Positions 8,070 to 16,971 are shown, numbered from the stretch's first letter. The stretch is DNA of 64,000 nt from Intestinimonas aquisgranensis (GCA_020687605.1 JAJEQY010000001.1:56636-120635); one strand, 5' to 3'. Numbers and translations: made by a program. The notes: generated by a model not told the origin, from the letters alone.

Positions 8070-9260
8070 ATGAAAGAATTGTCACAGATCGCATCTACCG
8101 TACGGGCCTCCACTACACTGGCCATCGATGCCATGTTCAAACAGATGAAGGCCGACGGTATCGATGTGATTGGATTCGGCGCTGGAGAGCCCGATTTCCA
8201 CACGCCGGATAACATCAAAGAGGCGGGTTACGCCGCCATTCGGGACAATTTCACCTGTTATACTCCCACTGCCGGCATCCCTGAGCTGCGCAAGGCGGCC
8301 TGCATCCGTTTGAAAGAAGACTGCGGCCTGGATTATGTCCCGGCTCAGATCGTGATGGCCAGCGGCGCTAAGCATGCTCTCTACGGTGCGCTCCATGCGC
8401 TGGTGGATCCGGGCGACGAGGTCATCATCCCGGCTCCCTTCTGGGTGACCTATTTTGAGATGGTTCGCATGCTGGGTGCGGTCCCCGTCATCATTACCGC
8501 AGAGGAGTCCGCTGGTTTCAAAATCACGCCGGAGCAGCTTGCGGCTGCCGTCACCCCCAAGACCAAAGCGATCCTCCTCAATAACCCCTCCAATCCCACC
8601 GGCATGGTGTACAGCAGGGAGGAGCTTCGCGCTCTGGCTGACGTGTGTGTGGAAAAGGACCTCTACATTGTTGCCGATGAAATCTACTACCGCCTGGTGT
8701 ACGATGGACGAACTTTTACCAGCATTGCCGCTTTGGGAGAGGATGTAAAGGAGCGGACCATCATCATCAATGGCGTCTCTAAGTCCTACGCCATGACTGG
8801 CTGGCGTGTCGGCTACGCCGCGGCCCCCGAGCACATTGCCAAGATCATGTCCAACTACCTCAGCCATTCCACCGGCGCTCCTTGTTCCATCGCCCAGAAG
8901 GCGGCCGCTGTGGCTCTGGGTGGCCCTCAGGAGACAGTGGAGGAGATGCGCAAGGCCTTTGAACAGCGCCGAAACCACTTGGTAGAGCGCATGAATGCCA
9001 TTCCCGGTGTGAGCTGTCTCAAGCCGGAGGGTGCCTTCTATGTGATGATGAATCTGAAGGAACTTCTTGGCAAGACCATTCATGGCGTGACCATCCACGA
9101 TGCCGACGACTTTGCCGACGCCTTCCTCAAGTACGGTCTGGTTGCCACAGTGCCCTGTACCGGCTTCGGTGCGCCTGACTTTGTTCGCTGGTCCTATGCC
9201 ACCTCGATGGAGAATATCGACGCCGGATTGGATCGGCTGGAAAAATTCCTGGCAGAGTGA
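8070..9260 (+). CDS. Class I/II aminotransferase (aspartate aminotransferase-like)
   Basis: PLP-dependent aminotransferase of the AspC/PatA type, 396 residues, cytoplasmic. Markers in order: GFGAGEPDFHTP near the N-terminus, NNPSNPTGMVYSREEL, VADEIYYRLVYDG, and SKSYAMTGWRVGY with the PLP-binding lysine. The C-terminal arginine that holds the substrate carboxylate is in VRWSYATS. The likely reaction is transfer from aspartate or another amino acid to 2-oxoglutarate; exact specificity is not readable. The start was moved to 8070 because GGGAGGAG is 7 bases upstream; the open frame runs much further upstream through the terminator. Confidence 0.9.
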   Translation: MKELSQIASTVRASTTLAIDAMFKQMKADGIDVIGFGAGEPDFHTPDNIKEAGYAAIRDNFTCYTPTAGIPELRKAACIRLKEDCGLDYVPAQIVMASGAKHALYGALHALVDPGDEVIIPAPFWVTYFEMVRMLGAVPVIITAEESAGFKITPEQLAAAVTPKTKAILLNNPSNPTGMVYSREELRALADVCVEKDLYIVADEIYYRLVYDGRTFTSIAALGEDVKERTIIINGVSKSYAMTGWRVGYAAAPEHIAKIMSNYLSHSTGAPCSIAQKAAAVALGGPQETVEEMRKAFEQRRNHLVERMNAIPGVSCLKPEGAFYVMMNLKELLGKTIHGVTIHDADDFADAFLKYGLVATVPCTGFGAPDFVRWSYATSMENIDAGLDRLEKFLAE

Positions 9261-9319
9261 CACCAGCATTCCGCCCCTGATGGGCACACAAACGAGAATT
9301 ACGATCGGAGGGATGGCCC

Positions 9320-10759
9320 ATGGGCCAGACAAATCGCTACGAAAGTCCCCTTTCTTCCCGCTATGCCAGTGATGAAATGCTTTACCTTTTCTCCGCCGAC
9401 AAGAAGTTCACCACTTGGCGCCGTCTCTGGGTGGCGCTTGCCCGGGCCGAAATGGAACTGGGGCTGCCTGTGACAGCGGAGCAGGTGGCCGAACTGGAGA
9501 GCCATATCAACGACATCAACTATGATGTGGCTGCTGCCGAGGAGAAGAAGCTCCGTCACGATGTCATGGCACATGTCCATGCCTACGGCGCCCAGTGTCC
9601 CAAGGCCATGCCTATTATCCACCTTGGTGCCACCAGCTGCTATGTGGGAGACAACACTGATGTCATCCTTATGCGGGAGGGACTCCTCCTCATCCGGAAC
9701 AAACTGGTGCGGGTACTCCACACCCTGTCTGCATTTGCTGACAAGTATAAAGCCTTGCCAACACTTGGCTTTACACATTTTCAGCCGGCACAGCTGGTGA
9801 CGGTGGGGAAGCGAGCCTCTCTGTGGATGAATGAACTGCTCATGGATCTGGAAGAGGTAGAGTATCGCATCTCCACCCTGAAGCTTTTGGGCTCCAAGGG
9901 CACCACCGGCACCCAGGCCAGTTTTCTGGAACTCTTTGACGGCGACCACGAGAAGGTCAAGCTGCTGGAGGAAAAGATTGCAAAGGAAATGGGCTTTACA
10001 GCCGTTGTGCCCGTAAGTGGACAGACCTATTCCCGGAAGATGGACGCCAATGTGCTGGCCACCCTCTCCGGTATTGCCCAGTCCGCTAGCAAGTTCGCCA
10101 CCGACATGCGCCTGCTGTGCCACCTCAAGGAGGTGGAGGAGCCCTTTGAGAAGAACCAGATCGGCTCCTCCGCCATGCCCTATAAGCGCAATCCCATGCG
10201 CTGTGAGCGGATCTGCTCTTTGGCCCGCTATGTGATGGTGGATGCCCAGAACCCTGCCATCACTTCTGCCACTCAGTGGTTCGAGCGTACCCTGGACGAT
10301 TCCGCCAACAAGCGCATCTCCATCCCGGAGGCCTTCCTTGCGGTGGATGCCATTCTCAATATCTATGAAAACGTCTGTGCCGGACTGGTGGTCCACGAGA
10401 AGGTGATCCGCCGGCACATCATGGAAGAGCTGCCCTTTATGGCCAGCGAGAACATCATGATGGATGCGGTGAAGCGCGGCGGTGACCGCCAGCAGCTCCA
10501 CGAGCGTATCCGTGTCCTCTCTCAGGAGGCCGGAAAGAATGTAAAGGATCTTGGCCTTACCAATAACCTCATTGACCTCATTGCGGAGGATTCCCTCTTC
10601 AACATGAGCCGTGAGGAGCTCACCGCCCACCTGGAGCCGGAGCGCTACATTGGACGGTGCCCGGAGCAGGTGACGGAGTTCCTTCAGCAGGAAATCGCTC
10701 CTGTTCTGGCCAAGTATCCAGAAGCGCTTCAGGGCAGTGATGTGGAATTGAAGGTTTGA
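9320..10759 (+). CDS. purB: Adenylosuccinate lyase
   Basis: Fumarase/aspartase-superfamily enzyme with two roles in purine synthesis: splitting SAICAR to AICAR and adenylosuccinate to AMP, each time releasing fumarate. It has 479 residues. The signature loop GSSAMPYKRNPMRCER is present, as are THFQPAQLVTVGKR and KGTTGTQASF, which form the other two conserved regions. GGAGGG lies 7 bases before the chosen ATG; an ATG at 9313 touches that site and was rejected. pfkA follows after 21 bases, so the two may share a message. Confidence 0.93.
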   Translation: MGQTNRYESPLSSRYASDEMLYLFSADKKFTTWRRLWVALARAEMELGLPVTAEQVAELESHINDINYDVAAAEEKKLRHDVMAHVHAYGAQCPKAMPIIHLGATSCYVGDNTDVILMREGLLLIRNKLVRVLHTLSAFADKYKALPTLGFTHFQPAQLVTVGKRASLWMNELLMDLEEVEYRISTLKLLGSKGTTGTQASFLELFDGDHEKVKLLEEKIAKEMGFTAVVPVSGQTYSRKMDANVLATLSGIAQSASKFATDMRLLCHLKEVEEPFEKNQIGSSAMPYKRNPMRCERICSLARYVMVDAQNPAITSATQWFERTLDDSANKRISIPEAFLAVDAILNIYENVCAGLVVHEKVIRRHIMEELPFMASENIMMDAVKRGGDRQQLHERIRVLSQEAGKNVKDLGLTNNLIDLIAEDSLFNMSREELTAHLEPERYIGRCPEQVTEFLQQEIAPVLAKYPEALQGSDVELKV

Positions 10760-10780
10760 TTTAGAAAGGGGAATACTCTT

Positions 10781-11761
10781 ATGGCTAATGCAGTGCGCCG
10801 GATCGGCGTTTTCACCAGCGGCGGCGATGCTCCCGGCATGAACGCCGTCATCCGTTCCGTAGTCCGTACCTCTATCCATATGGGCATCGAGTGCATCGGC
10901 ATTCGCCGGGGCTATAACGGCCTGGTCCATGGAGATTTCGTACCCCTGGATTTCGAGAGTGTCAGTGGTCTGAGCCGCCGGGGCGGCACCATGCTCTACT
11001 CGGCCCGCAGCGAGGACTTCCGTGGAGAGGCAGGTCAGGAAAAGGCTGTGGCTACCTGTAAACTCCTTGGCCTGGAGGGTGTTGTAGGTATCGGCGGCGA
11101 CGGTACCTTCCGTGGACTTCTGGAGCTCTCCCGCCGTGGCGTGGCTGTGGTGGGTGTGCCCGGCACCATCGACAATGACATTGCCTGCTCCACCTACACC
11201 ATCGGCTTTGACACCGCCTGCAATACTGCATTGGACTCCATCGATAAGCTCCGGGACACCATGCAGTCCCATGAGCGGTGCTCGGTGGTGGAGGTTATGG
11301 GCCGCCATGCCGGACACCTTGCCATGTATGTAGGTGTGGCTTGTGGGGCTACCTGTGTGCTGGTACCGGAGCGTGAGATTGACTTTGAGCGGGATGTCAT
11401 CGAACCTATCCGCACTGCCCGGCTGGGCGGTCGGACCCATTTTATGGTCATCGTGGCTGAGGGTGTGGGCAGTGCCTATGATGTGGCCAAGAAAATCACC
11501 GAGGCTACAGCGCTGGATACCAGGGTGACGGTGCTGGGCCACGTACAGCGTGGCGGTGCGCCCACTGCCCGGGACCGGGTAGCAGCCACCTACATGGGCT
11601 ATGAGGCTGTCCGCCTGCTGGCCGAGGGCAAGACCAACCGTGTTGTCTGTGTCCAGGGCGATACTTATGTCGATTATGATATCACCGAAGCCCTAAAGAT
11701 GAAGAAGGGACTGGATGAGCAGACCTATACCGTCATGCGTACACTCACTGGGGTAGAGTGA
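10781..11761 (+). CDS. pfkA: ATP-dependent 6-phosphofructokinase
   Basis: Phosphorylates fructose 6-phosphate to fructose 1,6-bisphosphate in glycolysis. It has 326 residues, the size of the bacterial PfkA subunit. GGDGT at residues 105-109 is the ATP-using form of the motif (PPi enzymes carry Asp at the fourth place), and PGTIDND (127-133) holds the catalytic aspartate. MGRHAGHLA and HVQRGGAPTA are further family motifs. The window also encodes a PPi-type enzyme at 14495-15739, so the cell seems able to use either phosphoryl donor. A terminator follows the stop. Confidence 0.93.
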   Translation: MANAVRRIGVFTSGGDAPGMNAVIRSVVRTSIHMGIECIGIRRGYNGLVHGDFVPLDFESVSGLSRRGGTMLYSARSEDFRGEAGQEKAVATCKLLGLEGVVGIGGDGTFRGLLELSRRGVAVVGVPGTIDNDIACSTYTIGFDTACNTALDSIDKLRDTMQSHERCSVVEVMGRHAGHLAMYVGVACGATCVLVPEREIDFERDVIEPIRTARLGGRTHFMVIVAEGVGSAYDVAKKITEATALDTRVTVLGHVQRGGAPTARDRVAATYMGYEAVRLLAEGKTNRVVCVQGDTYVDYDITEALKMKKGLDEQTYTVMRTLTGVE

Positions 11762-11794
11762 GCTTCCGGGACCGAGACAACATCGGATGACACG

Positions 11795-11836
11795 GCGGCG
11801 GATGGGACCGGACAGGTCCTATCCGCCGCTTTTTGT
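11795..11836 (+). terminator. Terminator after pfkA
   Basis: Stem GCGGCGGAT / ATCCGCCGC extended by GGACC/GGTCC, followed by TTTTTGTTT. Confidence 0.85.
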
Positions 11837-11857
11837 TTGGAAGGAGAGATGGTTGCC

Positions 11858-12775
11858 ATGTTGGAGTTCAGTCTCAAGCAGCTTGAGGTCTTTGTCACTG
11901 TGGCCAGACTGGGCAGCTTCACCCGGGCCGCTCAGGTGCTCTACCTGACCCAATCTACCGTCAGTGCGCATATCCAGGCATTGGAGCGTACCTTGGGAGG
12001 ACCACTTTTCCAGCGCAGTTCCCGGCGTCAGGTCTGCCTCACATGGCAGGGAGAGGCAGCACTTCCGGTTGCACGTGAGATCCTGAACCGCTGCCGTACC
12101 CTGGAGGGAATTGTCCAGCCTCGTGCAGATGGGGAGACTCTTCACATGGCGGCTTCAACGGTACCAGCCCAGTGCCTGCTTCCCGGACTGATGGCCGACT
12201 TTTCCAGGCAACATCCGGGATGTAGATTCCGACTCCGGAAAGGGGACAGTGACCAGGTCCACAGGCTGCTGGAAGAGGGAAGTGTTGGTCTTGGTTTTGC
12301 CGGTGCGGCTCTGGACCCGGAGCGTTTTCTCTACGAGCCGGTGCTCCAGGACAAACTGGTACTTATTACCGCAAATACGCCTCGATTTCGCACCATGCAG
12401 GAGCAAGGAGTGCTTGGAAGAGAATTGCTGGGGGAACCCATACTGTGCCGGGAAGCCGGTTCTGGTACCCAACAACGCTTTGACGCCTATCTGGAGCAGA
12501 TCGGGATGGACCTGGGGTCCCTCTATGTGGTGGCACAGATCGACCAGCCAGATGCCATTTTGGGCGCTGTGGCCGACGGCCTCGGTGTATCGGTATGCTC
12601 TGCGCTGACAGTGCGGGATCGGCTGGAGCAGGGGAGTCTGCTCTCTTTTGAACTGGAGGAAGAGAGCTGCTGCCGCAATCTGTATCTGGTGATCTACCAG
12701 GATCATGTTCTTACGGATCTGGAAAAGAGCTTTTGCCGCTTCATTCGGGAAGGAGCTTGGGAGCGTCCGAAATAA
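11858..12775 (+). CDS. LysR-family transcription regulator
   Basis: A 305-residue LysR regulator. The N-terminal winged helix (LKQLEVFVTVARLGSFTRAA, then LTQSTVSAHIQALE) is followed by a periplasmic-binding-protein-like effector domain from about residue 90. The resemblance is to CysB/CysL-type regulators of the CysR group (substrate domain with STVPAQCLLPGLM). The ATG at 11858 has GGAG 11 bases upstream and is preferred over the ATG at 11849, which sits on the site. The gene lies directly upstream of the YedE-TusA-DUF3343 operon in the same direction, so it is the likely regulator of that operon. Confidence 0.88.
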   Translation: MLEFSLKQLEVFVTVARLGSFTRAAQVLYLTQSTVSAHIQALERTLGGPLFQRSSRRQVCLTWQGEAALPVAREILNRCRTLEGIVQPRADGETLHMAASTVPAQCLLPGLMADFSRQHPGCRFRLRKGDSDQVHRLLEEGSVGLGFAGAALDPERFLYEPVLQDKLVLITANTPRFRTMQEQGVLGRELLGEPILCREAGSGTQQRFDAYLEQIGMDLGSLYVVAQIDQPDAILGAVADGLGVSVCSALTVRDRLEQGSLLSFELEEESCCRNLYLVIYQDHVLTDLEKSFCRFIREGAWERPK

Positions 12776-12819
12776 TCGATTTTAACGATGAAAATACCAC
12801 TTCTTCGCATAAAAAACGA

Positions 12820-12849
12820 TTGGCTATTTTCGAATACAGTCGTTATAAT
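12820..12849 (+). promoter_or_regulatory. Promoter of the yedE operon
   Basis: TTGGCT (12820-12825) and TATAAT (12844-12849) are 18 bases apart, about 50 bases before the yedE start. AACGA and TCGTT arms (12815-12819 and 12840-12844) bracket the promoter and could be part of a LysR site; that is inference. Confidence 0.6.
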
Positions 12850-12898
12850 AAATTTAGCGTTATTCTCAAAAAAGAATTGCGAAGAGAGTGAGGAACGT

Positions 12899-13987
12899 AT
12901 GAAAAAAATCAACTGGCTGGTGATCTGCACCGGCGCTGTGGTGGGCCTGGCGGCTCTGGTGCTGACCATGCTGGGCAATCCGGGTAACATGGGCTTCTGT
13001 ATTGCCTGCTTCCTCCGGGACATCTCCGGTGCATTGGGACTCCACAGTGCGGCAAAGGTCCAGTACATTCGTCCCGAGATCATTGGCCTGGTGCTGGGAG
13101 CCACCATCATGGCCTTGGCCGGCGGCGAATTCAAGGCCAGGGCTGGTTCCGCGCCTGCCCTGCGTTTTTTGCTGGGCGGTATTGTCATGGTGGGAGCGTT
13201 GGCTTTTCTGGGATGCCCTTTACGGATGGTTCTGCGACTGGGCGGCGGTGATGTGACCGCCATCGCGGGTCTCATCGGCTTTGTGGCCGGCATTCTGGTC
13301 GGCGTTGTCTGTCTGAAGAAGGGCTTCTCTCTGGGACGGGCCTATAAAGTTAAGAAGGCGGAGGGCTTTGTTCTGCCCGGCATCATGGTGGGTCTGCTGC
13401 TCCTGCTGCTGATTGCCCCTGGACTGCTGAAGTTCTCTCAGGAGGGCCCTGGCGCAAGTCACGCTTTCTGGGCTATCGCCTTGTGTGCCGGACTAATCTG
13501 TGGTGCTCTGGCACAGAAGAGCCGCCTTTGCATGGCCGGCGGCATTCGTGATACTGTGCTCTTCCGGGATTTCCATCTGCTCAGCGGTTTTGTTGCCATT
13601 TTTCTTGTGGTGCTGGTGGGAAATCTTCTTCGGGGCAGCTTCCAGCCGGGACTGGCGGTTCAACCGGTGGCCCATCACGACTATCTCTGGAGCTTCCTGG
13701 GCATGGCGGCTGCCGGCTGGGGCTCAATCTTGTTGGGTGGCTGCCCTCTGAGGCAGCTCATCCTGGCAGGGGAGGGCAACGGCGACAGCGCCGTCACTGT
13801 CCTGGGAATGATAGTGGGCGCTGCTCTGTCTCACAACTTTGGAATGGCCGGCAATGCTGATGCTATGGCTGACAACGTATTTGCCCCCGGCGGGGTCGGC
13901 ACGGCTGGACGCATCGGTGTGGTGGTTTGTCTGGTGTTGCTGGGAGTCATTTCGTTTGTCAATCTGCATAAGGAGGAGAAAGTATGA
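12899..13987 (+). CDS. yedE: YedE/YeeE-family transporter, probable sulfur or selenium uptake
   Basis: Polytopic inner-membrane protein of 362 residues with about ten hydrophobic segments, two of which carry the paired YeeE/YedE repeats (GGCPLRQLILAGEGN and LGCPLRMVLRLGGGD). It matches the subgroup that in many bacteria travels with TusA-like and DUF3343 proteins and with selenium-use genes, so it has been proposed as a selenium transporter; thiosulfate transport by related YeeE is demonstrated. The next gene overlaps by four bases. The ATG at 12899 is preceded by AGTGAGG. Substrate remains inferred. Confidence 0.85.
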   Translation: MKKINWLVICTGAVVGLAALVLTMLGNPGNMGFCIACFLRDISGALGLHSAAKVQYIRPEIIGLVLGATIMALAGGEFKARAGSAPALRFLLGGIVMVGALAFLGCPLRMVLRLGGGDVTAIAGLIGFVAGILVGVVCLKKGFSLGRAYKVKKAEGFVLPGIMVGLLLLLLIAPGLLKFSQEGPGASHAFWAIALCAGLICGALAQKSRLCMAGGIRDTVLFRDFHLLSGFVAIFLVVLVGNLLRGSFQPGLAVQPVAHHDYLWSFLGMAAAGWGSILLGGCPLRQLILAGEGNGDSAVTVLGMIVGAALSHNFGMAGNADAMADNVFAPGGVGTAGRIGVVVCLVLLGVISFVNLHKEEKV

Positions 13988-14196
13988 TCGATGCCAGAGG
14001 GTATGCCTGCCCCATGCCGGTGGTCATGGTTCAGAAGGCGGTGAAAAATGGTGCGCCTCAGGAACTGGAAGTGCTGTTGGATAACCCCTGTTCTGTGGAG
14101 AACGTCACCCGGTTCGCCGGCAACAATGGTTATGAGGTAGAGGTCCGGCCGGCGGATGACGACGAATATACCCTGGTGCTTACGCGGAAAGCATGA
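13984..14196 (+). CDS. yedF: TusA/YedF-like sulfurtransferase domain protein
   Basis: A 70-residue TusA-fold protein. ARGYACPMPVVMV near the N-terminus contains the CPxP motif whose cysteine carries sulfur (or selenium) as a persulfide in TusA relatives. Overlaps yedE and the next gene by four bases each, so the three are translated together. It probably receives or hands on the atom brought in by the YedE-like protein. The longer YedF form fused to a DsrE-like domain is common; here only the TusA part is present. Confidence 0.88.
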   Translation: MIDARGYACPMPVVMVQKAVKNGAPQELEVLLDNPCSVENVTRFAGNNGYEVEVRPADDDEYTLVLTRKA

Positions 14197-14444
14197 ATAC
14201 CTATATAGCAACCTTTTACACCCACCTCAGTGCGCAGGTGAGCTGGAAGCGACTCCGAAATGCCGGATGTGAGGCACAGATGATGCCAGTGCCTCGGGTG
14301 TTGAGTTCCTCCTGCGGCACATGTGTTGGCTATGAGGGGGAGGTAGACTACAGGGAGCTTCTGGACACCGATGCCGAGGCCCTCTATGAGGTCCAAGCAG
14401 CAGGGAAATACCGACTTCTCTGGTGTGACGATGCAAACTTATAA
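14193..14444 (+). CDS. DUF3343 protein (putative Se/S carrier-like)
   Basis: An 83-residue DUF3343 protein, the third gene of the YedE set. It contains CGTC in the sequence SSSCGTCVGYEG, a redox or thiol-carrier type motif, plus one earlier cysteine. The family has been called putative Se/S carrier-like because of its genomic partners. It overlaps the TusA-like gene by four bases and is followed at once by a strong terminator, which closes the operon. No biochemical function can be assigned. Confidence 0.82.
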   Translation: MNTYIATFYTHLSAQVSWKRLRNAGCEAQMMPVPRVLSSSCGTCVGYEGEVDYRELLDTDAEALYEVQAAGKYRLLWCDDANL

Positions 14445-14449
14445 AAATA

Positions 14450-14484
14450 AAAATGGCGCTCTGCATCATGCAGAGCGCCATTTT
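14450..14484. terminator. Bidirectional terminator between yedE operon and PPi-PFK gene
   Basis: Near-perfect hairpin (AATGGCGCTCTGCAT / ATGCAGAGCGCCATT) bounded by A and T runs, in a 50-base gap between convergent genes. Confidence 0.9.
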
Positions 14485-14494
14485 CCAATTCTGA

Positions 14495-15739
14495 TTACAT
14501 ATCAGTGGTAAGGACCTTCTTCAGGCGGGCAAAACGGGGGAGAGCATTCTCCTTGGGACGGTCGGGCTCACCCTGAATGAGGGGCAGAGCGTAGTCGATG
14601 AAGGGCTGCTCCACGCCGTTGCCGGCGGCGTTGATCCACTCGCGGGGCACCTTCTTCTCGAAGTTGGCCACGATGTCCAGAGGCTGGAGGACAGGCTCAC
14701 AGGTGTACTTGCCGCCCTCACGGGTGCAGGAGAAGGCCACCATCTTGTCGGTGTTGCCGGCAACAGCGGACTCCACGGCCACACGGCCGGCCATCTTGGC
14801 CTCTTCCACATCCACGTGGGAAGCCAGGTGAGCACCGCAGCGCTGGAGGAGGGAGAGCTCGATGCCGCGGACCTTGGCACCGGTCTTCTGCTTGATGATG
14901 TCGGCCAGCTTCACAGCCAGGCCGCCCAGCTGGGCGTGGCCAAAGCCGTCAGTGGCAGAGGTCTCGGCCTCAGAAACGAAGCGGCCGTCGGCATAGTGAA
15001 TGCCCTCGGACACAGCCACCAGGCATTTACCGGTCTTGTTGTAGATATCGGTGACATCCTTGACAAACTGGTCCATGTCAAAGTCCACCTCGGGCAGGTA
15101 GAGGAGGTCAGGACCACAGCCGGTGAGAGAGGCCAGAGCGGCAGAGCCAGCCAGCCAGCCAGCGTGACGGCCCATGATCTCGATCACGGTCACCATGCCG
15201 GTGTCATAGACGTGGGCGTCCTGCCACACCTCGGCGCAGGAGGTGGCGATATACTTGGCGGCGCTGGCAAAGCCGGGGCAGTGGTCGGTGCCGTTGAGGT
15301 CGTTGTCGATGGTCTTGGGAATGCCCATGATGCGGCACTCATAGCCAACCTTCTGCATATACTTGGAGATCTTGTTGCAGGTGTCCATGGAGTCATTGCC
15401 GCCGTTGTAGAAGAAGTAGCGGACGTCGTACTTTTTAAAGATCTCCAGGATGCGCTGATAGTCGGTGTCGTCCTTGTCGGGGTCAGCCAGCTTATAGCGG
15501 CAGGAACCCAGGGCGGAGGAGGGAGTGTTCTGGAGCAGCTCCAGCTCAGCGGGATCCTCCTGACCCATGTCGTAAAGCTTGTCGTCCAAAACACCCTTGA
15601 TGCCGTGGGCGGCGCCCAGCACCCGAGTGATGCAGTCTGCCTTCAGGGCAGCCTGGATGGCACCCTGGGCGCTGGCGTTGATGACCGACGTGGGACCGCC
15701 GGACTGACCGATGATACATGCTCCTCTAAGTTCGCTCAT
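14495..15739 (-). CDS. pfp: Pyrophosphate-type 6-phosphofructokinase
   Basis: Reversible phosphofructokinase, 414 residues, longer than the ATP enzyme. GGND at residues 113-116 replaces the GGDG of ATP enzymes; this aspartate blocks ATP and marks PPi use. PKTIDND (141-147) holds the catalytic aspartate with the lysine typical of PPi enzymes, and MGRHAGWLAG follows. The ATG at 15739 has GGAGG 8 bases upstream; the longer frame to 15790 has none. It is divergent from fba, the next glycolytic step, with overlapping promoters. The donor is inferred from residues, not measured. Confidence 0.9.
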   Translation of the reverse strand: MSELRGACIIGQSGGPTSVINASAQGAIQAALKADCITRVLGAAHGIKGVLDDKLYDMGQEDPAELELLQNTPSSALGSCRYKLADPDKDDTDYQRILEIFKKYDVRYFFYNGGNDSMDTCNKISKYMQKVGYECRIMGIPKTIDNDLNGTDHCPGFASAAKYIATSCAEVWQDAHVYDTGMVTVIEIMGRHAGWLAGSAALASLTGCGPDLLYLPEVDFDMDQFVKDVTDIYNKTGKCLVAVSEGIHYADGRFVSEAETSATDGFGHAQLGGLAVKLADIIKQKTGAKVRGIELSLLQRCGAHLASHVDVEEAKMAGRVAVESAVAGNTDKMVAFSCTREGGKYTCEPVLQPLDIVANFEKKVPREWINAAGNGVEQPFIDYALPLIQGEPDRPKENALPRFARLKKVLTTDM

Positions 15740-15791
15740 GTTTGGTCCTCCAATCATGAATTTTATCTGCTTTCTTGAAAAAACTTTCATG

Positions 15792-15805
15792 TGAAAGCGA
15801 TCTCT
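15792..15805. promoter_or_regulatory. Possible CcpA (cre-like) site in the pfp leader
   Basis: TGAAAGCGATCTCT fits the catabolite-responsive consensus TGWAANCGNTNWCA at all but the last base. It lies just downstream of the predicted pfp minus 10 box, a road-block position. One near-match is weak evidence. Confidence 0.3.
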
Positions 15806-15813
15806 GCTGGAAT

Positions 15814-15858
15814 ATCATATCATACCCTCTTGCATTTATCAACTATTGCTGGTAAAAT
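15814..15858. promoter_or_regulatory. Overlapping divergent promoters for pfp and fba
   Basis: Plus strand: TTGCAT (15830-15835), 17 bases, TAAAAT (15853-15858) for fba. Minus strand: TTGATA (15837-15842), 17 bases, TATGAT (15814-15819) for pfp. The two minus 35 boxes are one base apart, so polymerases cannot occupy both promoters at once. Confidence 0.6.
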
Positions 15859-15924
15859 CAATGATGAAAAGAGAAGGGGAGTGCTTCCTCTTTCCCTGAA
15901 GAATAATTTAAGGAGATGAGACGT

Positions 15925-16893
15925 ATGCCTCTGGTCACTTCTAAGGAAATGTTCGAGAAGGCCTACAACGGCGGTTATGCCATCGGCGCGTTCAACGTTA
16001 ACAACATGGAGATCGTGCAGGGCATCACTGAGGCCGCCCGCGACCTGAACGCCCCCCTGATCCTCCAGGTTTCCAAGGGCGCCCGTGCCTACGCCAACCA
16101 CACCTATCTGGTGAAGCTGGTGGAGGCCGCCGTGATCGAGTGCCCCAATATCCCCATCGTGCTCCACCTGGACCACGGTCCCGACTTCGAGACCTGTAAG
16201 TCCTGCATCGATGGCGGTTTCACCTCTGTTATGATCGATGCCTCCTCTAAGCCCTTTGAGGAGAACATCGAGATCACCAAGAAGGTGGTCGAGTACGCCC
16301 ACGATCACGGCGTGGTCGTGGAGGCCGAACTGGGTACCTTGGCCGGCATCGAGGACGAGGTCAAGGTGGCTGCCCACGCTGCTTCCTATACCCGTCCCGA
16401 GGAGGTCGAGGAGTTCGTCTCCAAGACCGGCTGCGACTCCCTGGCCATCGCCATCGGCACCAGCCACGGCGCTTACAAGTTCACCGCTGACCAGTGCACC
16501 CGCAATGAGAAGGGCGTTCTGGTTCCCCCTCCGCTGCGCTTCGATGTGCTGGAGGAGGTTTCCAAGCGTCTGCCTGGCTTCCCCATCGTGCTCCATGGCT
16601 CTTCCAGCGTGCCTCAGGACTATGTGAAGATGATCAACGAGAATGGCGGCAAGATGCCTGATGCCGTCGGTATCCCTGAGGAGCAGCTCCGCAAGGCCGC
16701 CTCCATGTCCGTGTGTAAGATCAACATCGACTCCGATCTGCGCCTGGCCATGACTGGTACCATCCGTCAGTTCTTCAACGAGCATCCCGACAAGTTCGAT
16801 CCCCGAGAGTACCTCAAGCCCGCCCGTGCCAACATCAAGGCTCTGGTGGCCCACAAGATCGTGGACGTGCTGGGCTGCGACGGCAAGGCCTGA
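15925..16893 (+). CDS. fba: Class II fructose-bisphosphate aldolase
   Basis: Zinc-dependent aldolase that splits fructose 1,6-bisphosphate into the two triose phosphates. It has 322 residues from the chosen start. Zinc and active-site regions visible are HLDHGPDFETCKSCIDGGF, EAELGTLAGIEDEV, SHGAYKF and LHGSSSVP. The ATG at 15925 follows AAGGAGATGAGACGT; the ATG at 15916 is inside the ribosome binding site. It directly follows phosphofructokinase in the pathway and shares a divergent promoter region with the PPi-type enzyme gene. Confidence 0.93.
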   Translation: MPLVTSKEMFEKAYNGGYAIGAFNVNNMEIVQGITEAARDLNAPLILQVSKGARAYANHTYLVKLVEAAVIECPNIPIVLHLDHGPDFETCKSCIDGGFTSVMIDASSKPFEENIEITKKVVEYAHDHGVVVEAELGTLAGIEDEVKVAAHAASYTRPEEVEEFVSKTGCDSLAIAIGTSHGAYKFTADQCTRNEKGVLVPPPLRFDVLEEVSKRLPGFPIVLHGSSSVPQDYVKMINENGGKMPDAVGIPEEQLRKAASMSVCKINIDSDLRLAMTGTIRQFFNEHPDKFDPREYLKPARANIKALVAHKIVDVLGCDGKA

Positions 16894-16916
16894 TCCATAT
16901 TTCAAATGTAAAAGGA

Positions 16917-16946
16917 GGGAGGCGCGCTGCGCCTCCCCCTTTCTTT
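16917..16946 (+). terminator. Terminator after fba
   Basis: Perfect GGGAGGCGC / GCGCCTCCC hairpin with a three-base loop, then CCTTTCTTT. The T tract is interrupted, so it may be leaky towards the next gene. Confidence 0.7.
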
Positions 16947-16971
16947 ACTACCGAACAAGGAGGAGGACGCC

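Noticed and set aside
9299..11542. A 747-codon open frame antisense to purB and pfkA
   Set aside because: It spans two definite genes and the gap between them, and has no recognisable domain.
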